NCBI GenBank assembly: GCA_902465115.1 | Contig: CABQMC010000070.1 | Span: forward strand, 1 to 7,701 | Reading direction: 5' to 3' | From: an uncultured Collinsella sp. | Lineage (GTDB): Bacteria; Actinomycetota; Coriobacteriia; Coriobacteriales; Coriobacteriaceae | Length of the DNA stretch: 7,701 nt | In this document: piece by piece, positions 1 through 5,321 of the stretch | Position numbering within the stretch: the stretch's first letter is position 1 | How the letters are laid out: each line of letters opens with the position of its first letter | Translations under genes and position numbers: made by a program | Notes under the pieces: generated by a model | Databases searched by the model: none | What the model saw: only the letters and a program-made list of their open reading frames with translations | Told to the model about the DNA's origin: nothing

Positions 1-1626
1 GCCACCAAGCGCTAGCGGAATGCGCGCCACGACCTCGCCGTTGCGCACCAGCACGTGGCCGCCCTGGCCAACAGCCTCGACGGCAGCCATCATATCGGCC
101 GCGTTGTCGCCCACCACGCACACGTTGTGCGAATCGTGGCCGATCGTCGAGGCGATAGCACCGCCCGTGATGGTAAAGCCGCGCACCCAGCCACGGCCGA
201 TATGCTTGCCGACGAGCCCCATGCCGGCGGGACCGTCGCCATCGGCGCCCTCGGCCTGTAGCGACACGCCGCGACCGTGACGCTCGATCAGCATAATGCG
301 GCGCAGACCCTCGGCATTCTCGGGACGAACTATGCCCGTGATGGCCTTGCCCGGCACCACGTCGATCACGGCCTCGCCCGGCTTAAAGGCATAGTCGAAC
401 ACGTCGAGCGATAGCTTCGGCAGCTTAACGGAAGCACGCAGCTCATCGGCAAGGGCCGCAACCTCGGCCATCTCGGGTGCGATCTCGCCCACAAAGGCGC
501 CGTCCTGTGCCACGAGCGCGCCGGCGGCATACACGCAATGCGGAGCCGTGGCAAACGTCAGGTCGTTGAGCACCAGCAGGTCGGCACGCTTGCCCGGGGC
601 GATGGCGCCACGCAGTTCGTGCGGGTCGCGGCAACCGTGGTCCAGGCCAAACGCCTCGGCCGTGGAAAGGGACGCCATGGATATGGCGACCACCGGGTCG
701 ATACCTGCCTCGATAGCCACGCGGCAGGCATTGTCGATCATACCGGTCGAAAGCGCATCTGAGGGAGCGCGGTCGTCGGTCGCAAAGCAGCAACGACGGG
801 CGCGGGCGGGGTTCTCCAGCAGCATCGGCGACAAGTTGGCCAGGTCGTGGCTACACGTACCCTCACGCAGCATCACATACATGCCGCGGGACAGCTTGTC
901 GAGCGCCTCCTCGGGAATCGTCGACTCGTGGTCGGCGATAATGCCCGCTGCGGCATAGGCATTGAGGTCCTTACCGGCAACAAGTGGCGCATGGCCGTCG
1001 ACTTGCTTGGACGGCGTCTGGTTAGCGGCGTCGATACGAGCGCAGGTCTCGTGATCGGCCATAAAGACACCCGGCAGGTTCATCATTTCGCCCAGACCAA
1101 ATACGTCGCCCGGATGCTCGGCAAAAAACGTCTGCATATCAGCGGCGGTAATGACGGCGCCGGCCTGCTCATCGGGCAGCGCGGGCACGCACGAGGGCAT
1201 CATGTACTTGATGGAAATGGGCGCGCGACGGCCGTCCTCGATCATAAAGCGCAGGCCGTCCAGGCCGGAAACGTTGGCGATCTCGTGGCTGTCGGCAATG
1301 GCAGTGGTGGTGCCGCGCGTCGCCGCCATGCGCGCATACTCGGCGGGACGGATGTTCGAGGACTCGATATGCAGATGTCCGTCGATAAAGCCGGGGGCGA
1401 TATAGCGACCCTGGCAGTCGATAACCTCGGCAGCCTCGTAGGTACCGGCGGCATCGTCGCGACCGTCGTAGAGCACGCCGACGATTACGCCGTCCTTGAC
1501 GGCAACGCTACCGGGCGCCACGCGCTGACCGTACACGTCGACAATCTGCGCATTGGTAAACAGCGTGTCGACGGGCACGCGACCCTCGGCAGCCTCGATC
1601 ACAGACCTCATGACCTCAACGGACAT
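1..1626 (-). CDS. ade: Adenine deaminase, 3' end cut by window edge
   Basis: The minus strand is open without a stop from the ATG at 1626-1624 to the left edge, giving 542 residues. Adenine deaminase hydrolyses adenine to hypoxanthine and ammonia in cytosolic purine salvage, using a metal-dependent amidohydrolase barrel. Visible motifs are the metal-binding PGFIDGHLHIESS (residues 78-90, H84/H86), GLGEMMN (177-183), VDGHAP (209-214), ADHES (231-235), ATDDRAPSD (282-290), and the C-terminal-domain motif GHDSHNVCVVGDNAADM (496-512). Known family members are about 575-590 residues, so roughly 35-50 C-terminal residues should lie outside the window. The start is supported by AAAGGAG at 1638-1632, five bases upstream. 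The ATG four bases earlier (1630) runs into a stop within a few codons. No signal peptide or membrane segment is seen. It is separated from tyrS by a repeat-rich gap and probably has its own promoter. The family assignment is secure. Confidence 0.95.
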   Translation of the reverse strand, partial: MSVEVMRSVIEAAEGRVPVDTLFTNAQIVDVYGQRVAPGSVAVKDGVIVGVLYDGRDDAAGTYEAAEVIDCQGRYIAPGFIDGHLHIESSNIRPAEYARMAATRGTTTAIADSHEIANVSGLDGLRFMIEDGRRAPISIKYMMPSCVPALPDEQAGAVITAADMQTFFAEHPGDVFGLGEMMNLPGVFMADHETCARIDAANQTPSKQVDGHAPLVAGKDLNAYAAAGIIADHESTIPEEALDKLSRGMYVMLREGTCSHDLANLSPMLLENPARARRCCFATDDRAPSDALSTGMIDNACRVAIEAGIDPVVAISMASLSTAEAFGLDHGCRDPHELRGAIAPGKRADLLVLNDLTFATAPHCVYAAGALVAQDGAFVGEIAPEMAEVAALADELRASVKLPKLSLDVFDYAFKPGEAVIDVVPGKAITGIVRPENAEGLRRIMLIERHGRGVSLQAEGADGDGPAGMGLVGKHIGRGWVRGFTITGGAIASTIGHDSHNVCVVGDNAADMMAAVEAVGQGGHVLVRNGEVVARIPLALGG

Positions 1627-1693
1627 ACATTCTCCTTTAACTGTAGAAATAACTGCGGAGCGGACGAGCCTTCACCGCAGCAAGCCAATAGCA

Positions 1694-1721
1694 ATTGTAT
1701 GCCCAAACGATAGGTCGGCAA
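1694..1721 (-). promoter_or_regulatory. Candidate sigma-70-type promoter for ade
   Basis: On the minus strand TTGCCG (1721-1716) and TACAAT (1699-1694) are separated by 16 bases, a fair match to -35 and -10 consensus boxes. Transcription would begin near 1687 and leave a leader of about 60 nt. That leader contains a short inverted repeat (CTGCGG/CCGCAG, 1653-1658 with 1675-1680) and then the ribosome site. The leader is too short for a purine riboswitch, and I see no riboswitch-like core. The call rests on consensus match and position only. Confidence 0.4.
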
Positions 1722-1779
1722 TACGCCCCTCCGCTTAACGGCACACGCCACTTGGCGCAATGGGGACAGACTGCTTTGG

Positions 1780-1837
1780 GTAGTCGTTGGGGACGTTCTT
1801 AAACGACTAGTCATTCAAGAACGTCCCCAACGACTAC
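1780..1837. repeat. 58-bp near-perfect palindrome, REP-like
   Basis: The arms 1780-1800 and 1817-1837 are exact reverse complements (21 bp). Pairing continues inward with two mismatched pairs (1801/1816 and 1804/1813) to the central GACTAGTC (1805-1812), so 27 of 29 pairs match. The foot reads GTAG on each strand. The arms contain GTTGGGGACGTTCTT, and a related TGGGGACAGACT lies just outside at 1761-1772. There is no T-run after the stem on either strand, so it does not look like an intrinsic terminator. GTAG-footed hairpins are typical of REP sequences mobilised by TnpA-REP (RAYT) transposases, but no such gene is in this window. Membership of a repeat family is inference until copies are found elsewhere. 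Confidence 0.6.
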
Positions 1838-1876
1838 TTGCGGCCAAGGCGACGCCGATGTTTTGGCAGCGCCAGC

Positions 1877-1979
1877 GAGCGGGCCGCATTTGAGACAAGG
1901 TGACGTGAAACGAAAGGGCGCTGACCTTCTGGTCGCGCCCTTGAAGTTGAACGTCAGATTGTCCAAATGCGGCCCGCGC
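1877..1979. repeat. About 100-nt imperfect inverted repeat of unknown role
   Basis: The outer arms GCGGGCCGCATTTG (1879-1892) and CAAATGCGGCCCGC (1964-1977) pair over 14 bp. Moving inward, GACAA/TTGTC (1894-1898 with 1959-1963), TGACGT/ACGTCA (1901-1906 with 1951-1956), AAC/GTT (1909-1911 with 1946-1948), AAGGGCGC/GCGCCCTT (1914-1921 with 1935-1942) and GACC/GGTC (1923-1926 with 1931-1934) continue one long hairpin around a four-base loop. About 40 bp pair, with small bulges and internal loops. It lies in the 3' flank of tyrS. It could be a structured 3'-UTR or small RNA, or a miniature inverted-repeat element. I recognise no named RNA family. Confidence 0.55.
1908..1942 (-). terminator. Possible tyrS terminator (inner hairpin)
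   Basis: Read on the minus strand, AAGGGCGC-GACC, loop AGAA, and GGTC-A-GCGCCCTT form a GC-rich stem with one bulged base. It is followed by TTCGTTT, a modest T-rich stretch. It lies about 75 nt beyond the tyrS stop and is the best terminator-like element in the gap. The interrupted T-run keeps this tentative. The same hairpin is the tip of the larger inverted repeat. Confidence 0.35.
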
Positions 1980-1990
1980 AGCGTCGAGCG

Positions 1991-2018
1991 GTTACGCGGT
2001 TTGGTAAAACCGCGTAAC
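1991..2018. repeat. 12-bp hairpin abutting the tyrS stop codon
   Basis: GTTACGCGGTTT (1991-2002) and AAACCGCGTAAC (2007-2018) are perfect reverse complements around a four-base loop. The outermost base is the last base of the tyrS TAG. No T-run follows on the minus strand (CGCTCGACGC), so this is not a classical intrinsic terminator. It may be a 3'-end stabilising hairpin, or may act together with the larger hairpin just beyond. Confidence 0.5.
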
Positions 2019-3229
2019 TAAATGAGCTTAAAGCCCTTGCGCTTGCCCACAGAAAGGGTATCGCCCAGCTTGAGGGCGCTGGGATCGATGTTATAGCTCT
2101 TGGGAGCCACGGCCTTGCCGTTGATCTTGACACCGCCGCCGTCGATATCGCGACGAGCCTGGCCGGCGCTCGCCGAAAGGCCCAAGTCCTTGAGCAGGCC
2201 GGCGAGGTAGATCTGGCCCTCGTCGTTAACAGTCAGCTCAACGTGCTTCTCGGGGAAGTCGGCGAGCTGGCCCTCCTTGAACACGCGGTCGAACTCGGCC
2301 TGAGCCTCGTCGCCGGCACCGGCGCCGTGGTAGGTGTCGCACAGGTCGCGACCCAGAGCGCGCTTGAGCTCGTAGGGGTCGGCAGAACCATCGGCCAGGG
2401 CAGCGTCGATCTTGTCGACCTCTGCAGGGGTGAGCGAGCTGGCCAGACGATAGTACTTGCCGATCATCTCATCGGGGATGGACATGGTCTTGCCGAACAT
2501 ATCCTTGGGGGCGTCGGTCAGGCCGATGTAGTTGCCGTAGGACTTGGACATCTTGCGCACGCCATCGGTGCCCTCGAGCAGCGGCATGGTGAGCGCGATC
2601 TGGGGCTCCATGCCCATCTTCTCCATGAGCTCACGGCCGGCGAGCAGGTTGAAGAGCTGATCGGTGCCGCCCATCTCCACATCGGCCTTGATCTGCACGG
2701 AGTCGAAGGCCTGCATCACGGGATACAGGAACTCATGCAGGGCGATCGGCGTCTGAGACTGGTAGCGCTTGGTAAAGTCATCGCGCTCAAGAATGCGGGC
2801 GACGGTGAACTTGGAGCACACCTGCAGCAGACCGGCCAGGTCCATCGAAAGGATCCAGTCACCGTTGTGCACGATGGTGGTCTTCTCGGGATCCAGGATC
2901 TTCATGGCCTGGCTCACGTAGGTCTCGGCGTTGGCCTCGATCTGCTCCTGCGAAAGCTGCGGACGGGTGGAATTCTTGCCCGAAGGGTCGCCAATCAACG
3001 CGGTACCGTTGCCGATGATGAGGGTGACGTTGTGGCCCAGGTCCTGGAACTGACGCATCTTGCGCAGCGGCACGGCGTGGCCCAGGTGCAGGTCGGGGCT
3101 GGTGGGGTCGACGCCGAGCTTGATGTTGAGGGGCTCGCCCTTCTCAAGCTTCTTGCGAAGGTCGGCCTCGGGAACGATCTGCGCGGCGCCCGAGGTGATG
3201 ATACGCATTTGCTCGTCAACAGACAGCAT
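2018..3229 (-). CDS. tyrS: Tyrosyl-tRNA synthetase
   Basis: This complete 403-residue class Ic aminoacyl-tRNA synthetase activates tyrosine with ATP and charges tRNA-Tyr in the cytosol. The HIGH-type motif is HLGH (residues 48-51, in DPTSPDLHLGH) and the second signature is KMSKS (226-230). Between them lie the substrate-pocket segments FLYPVMQAFDSV (167-178) and ADVEMGGTDQLFNLLAGREL (182-201). An S4-type RNA-binding domain closes the protein (about 337-395, with SAGQARRDIDGGGVKING). The KMSKS form and the length fit the type 2 (KMSKS) TyrRS group rather than the KFGKT type of E. coli. The start is well supported by AAAAGGAGG at 3245-3237, seven bases upstream. The stop is TAG at 2020-2018. 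It lies 96 nt downstream of the U32 gene on the same strand, and co-transcription is possible. The short leader has no room for a T-box. Confidence 0.98.
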   Translation of the reverse strand: MLSVDEQMRIITSGAAQIVPEADLRKKLEKGEPLNIKLGVDPTSPDLHLGHAVPLRKMRQFQDLGHNVTLIIGNGTALIGDPSGKNSTRPQLSQEQIEANAETYVSQAMKILDPEKTTIVHNGDWILSMDLAGLLQVCSKFTVARILERDDFTKRYQSQTPIALHEFLYPVMQAFDSVQIKADVEMGGTDQLFNLLAGRELMEKMGMEPQIALTMPLLEGTDGVRKMSKSYGNYIGLTDAPKDMFGKTMSIPDEMIGKYYRLASSLTPAEVDKIDAALADGSADPYELKRALGRDLCDTYHGAGAGDEAQAEFDRVFKEGQLADFPEKHVELTVNDEGQIYLAGLLKDLGLSASAGQARRDIDGGGVKINGKAVAPKSYNIDPSALKLGDTLSVGKRKGFKLI

Positions 3230-3250
3230 TGGGTATCCTCCTTTTGCTAT

Positions 3251-3303
3251 AGCACCCTCGCCGAAAACGGCGGTGCTGGAAGTCCATAAACTCTCTTATG
3301 ATA
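3251..3303 (-). promoter_or_regulatory. tyrS leader: candidate -10 box and 5'-UTR hairpin
   Basis: On the minus strand TATCAT (3303-3298) resembles a -10 box, but no good -35 is visible at the right spacing. Downstream, GCACC-GCCG-TTTT-CGGC-GAG-GGTGC (3276-3252) forms a hairpin with a three-base bulge and a TTTT loop; one extra A-T pair closes it to 3251-3277. It ends five bases before the purine-rich ribosome site. The hairpin is seen directly. A regulatory role, or a role ending U32-gene transcription, is speculative because no T-run follows. Confidence 0.3.
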
Positions 3304-3325
3304 ACAAACTGACGCGACGCGGCAC

Positions 3326-5159
3326 CTACGACAGGAAAATCCTCGTCCTGCCGCATGCGTCAATGGCAATTGGCAGGCGCATGCCGTCGCGCTCGACCAA
3401 ATATCGTGTTTGCTGACGGCGCGAGCAGTCACGACAATGGACCTGTCCCGTCGCGTCGGTGGCGCAGACGCCCTCGGCGGTCAGCAGGCAGTGCTCGCAC
3501 ACCATAAGCTCGGGACGGTCGGCGTCGACCGGACCCAAGACGCCGGGTTCAGCAGCCAGTTCGGCAATACGCTCCGCATCATTGCCGAGCAACTCGGCCG
3601 GCAAGTACACCCGCCCCGCACCGAGTCCGCGCAGCCAGGTAAGCGTGGCCCGATTCGCGCAGAACACCGGCGCCGCCACGTCAAACGTCACGCCCAGCTC
3701 GCGAGCGATCACCACCTGTCCCAGGTTGCGGCAGACGACGCGCCCGGCACGCTGCATCAGTGAGCGGGTCCGATCAGCGTCACCCGTGCGGCACACCTCG
3801 TCAAGCACCACAACGGCGTCGGACAAATCGAGTTCTCCGCGCGGGTCGGCATCCATCAGCTGCCAAGCAAAAACCATGCGAGTGGGAACCGCGCACTCCA
3901 CCGACTCCGTCGACGCACCGCCATCCACCGCAACGTCCTCAAAAGGCAGCACCTCAACGGCATGCGCAACGGGCGCAATCGCATCCGCCTCGGCCCGCAT
4001 GCGCTCTAACACCGCCGCCGTCTGATCCAACACGCCGGCGCTGCGAATCAGGTATACCTCGCAGCCCGTGCCCACCTTACGCTTGCAATGCACGACGACG
4101 CGCTCCCCCGCTGCGGCATCCACCGGGCAGGGCACCTGCGGCCAGCGCTTGGGCACATCGGGACGCGCGTCGACACCCGGATAGAACCGAATCTCGAGCG
4201 TGTCACCCGCCGCCACGGCGGCGTCGAACTCAACGGTCACCTCTTCGTGGCCCACAGCGACCAAGCGGCCCACGCGCACGCCCTGGTTAATTGCGCGCTC
4301 AAAGCTCATCAGCTCGGCACCCGAACGCCCTCGCAGGTACGCATCGGTAAACCCACGGTTAAACGACCTTCCCAGCTCGCGTTCAAGCTCTTCCACGGCA
4401 CCGGGGTCCCACGCGTCGTCGCGCAGCATATCGAGCGCCCGGCGCCACACCCGCACCACATTGAATACGTAATCGGGGTTCCACCTCGTCCACCAGGTCG
4501 TACGCCAGACGGCACGGCTGCGTGCAGTCGCCGCGCATCGCCGAGCGCCCACGCCGCAGTGCCGAGAACTCGCACGCCCCCGAATAGCCGATGCAAATCG
4601 CACCGTGGCAGAATACCTCGATGGGCACGCCCGTGGCACATAGCGCCGCAATCTCGTCGACCGTCAGCTCGCGCGCCGTCGTCACACGCTCGACCCCCAG
4701 CCCATCGGCGGCAAGCCGCACGGCGCCTTCGCTATGAACGCCCGCCTGCGTAGACAGGTGAATCTCGACCCCGGGAATCGCCGCGCTCAGCGCGCAGGCC
4801 AACCCGGCATCGGCGACAATCAAAGCATCGGCGCCCAGCTCCAGTGCATGAGCTCCCAGCGCCACCGCATCGGACAGCTCATCGTCAAACACGAACACGT
4901 TGAGCGTCACGTACACGCGCACGCCATGGGCATGCGCCACGGCGCAGCCGCGCGCAAACTCGTCATCCGTAAAGCCATGCGCGCTCACGCGGGCGTTAAA
5001 GCCGCCCAACCCCGCATAGATGGCATCGGCACCCGCGGCGATAGCCGCAAGCATCTGGTCGAGCCCGCCCGCCGGCGCCAGCAGCTCGGGCAGCGCCGCA
5101 CCGGCAGCATCCAATCCAGTCTCGTATTGTCCGCTCGGCCCCATCGCCCGAATCGCCAT
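3326..5159 (-). pseudogene. U32 family peptidase/RNA-hydroxylation-type protein, frame broken by internal deletion
   Basis: Two halves of one gene lie in different minus-strand frames. The N-terminal half (5159 to about 4485, 225 residues) has the U32 barrel start LPELLAPAGG and the family signature EVFCHGAICIGYSGACEFS (residues 181-199), then GDCTQPCRLAYDLVDE ending at 225. Cysteines 189, 196 and 212 match iron-sulfur ligand positions known in U32 proteins. The C-terminal half (about 4480-3326, 384 residues) starts NPDYVFNVVRVWRRALD and continues through NRGFTDAYLRG and the LMSFERAINQGVRVGRLVAVG domain to MVCEHCLLTAEGVC and CRDC. Family members carry about 35-40 residues between these points, including an SPKDLC-type motif and a SLKIEGRMK-type motif. 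Both are missing, so this is a deletion with frame change, not a one-base slip. Read as is, the product stops at 4385-4383 after 258 residues. The start at 5159 is chosen for AAGGAG seven bases upstream; an in-frame ATG at 5186 lacks one. Length plus gap resembles E. coli RlhA (about 650 residues). An assembly error remains possible. Confidence 0.85.
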
Positions 5160-5321
5160 CGGCAAACTCCTTACCAAGGTATGCATTCACTCTGAAAAAT
5201 GCCGTCTTCCAGCATACACGAGGCCTCGCGCGCCCCGTTTGGTTTATCGTGTAATAACTTATGTCCATCCTGCCCCGACGGCACATCCGCCGCCCGGCAC
5301 GACATACCTGGAGGTCAATAT
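5160..5321. promoter_or_regulatory. Divergent intergenic region between U32 gene and PBP gene
   Basis: This 162-nt stretch must hold the promoter or promoters for both outward-facing genes. An AT-rich patch (about 5238-5264, with TTTGGTTTATCG and TAATAACTTATG) is the likeliest site for the rightward promoter, but no well-spaced -35/-10 pair stands out. On the minus strand TATGCT (5216-5211) is a weak -10 candidate for the U32 gene. A 10-bp palindrome CGAGGCCTCG lies at 5219-5228. Ribosome sites are clear at both ends: AAGGAG at 5172-5167 (minus) and GGAGGT at 5310-5315 (plus). Confidence 0.3.

Noticed and set aside
847..1713. Rightward 288-codon open frame over the ade region
   Set aside because: It is antisense to the adenine deaminase frame, whose catalytic motifs are clear. 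No motif is visible in the rightward translation.
1627..1780. Purine riboswitch upstream of ade
   Set aside because: The probable leader is about 60 nt and shows no three-way-junction core or conserved loop sequences. The hairpins further upstream are long palindromes of a different kind.
2243..3289. Long rightward open frame (348 codons) opposite tyrS
   Set aside because: It is an antisense shadow of the certain tyrS gene, created by GC-rich codon periodicity. Its composition (Gly/Leu/His/Val-rich) fits no known family and its start has no clear ribosome site.
4470..4490. Programmed ribosomal frameshift as the explanation for the U32 gene
   Set aside because: There is no evident slippery heptamer, and a simple frame change would not restore the conserved block that is absent. 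A deletion fits better.
5199..5321. Upstream in-frame start giving the PBP 41 extra residues
   Set aside because: The extra residues precede the typical basic N-terminus and membrane anchor and have no ribosome site. The ATG at 5322 has GGAGGT at ideal spacing.
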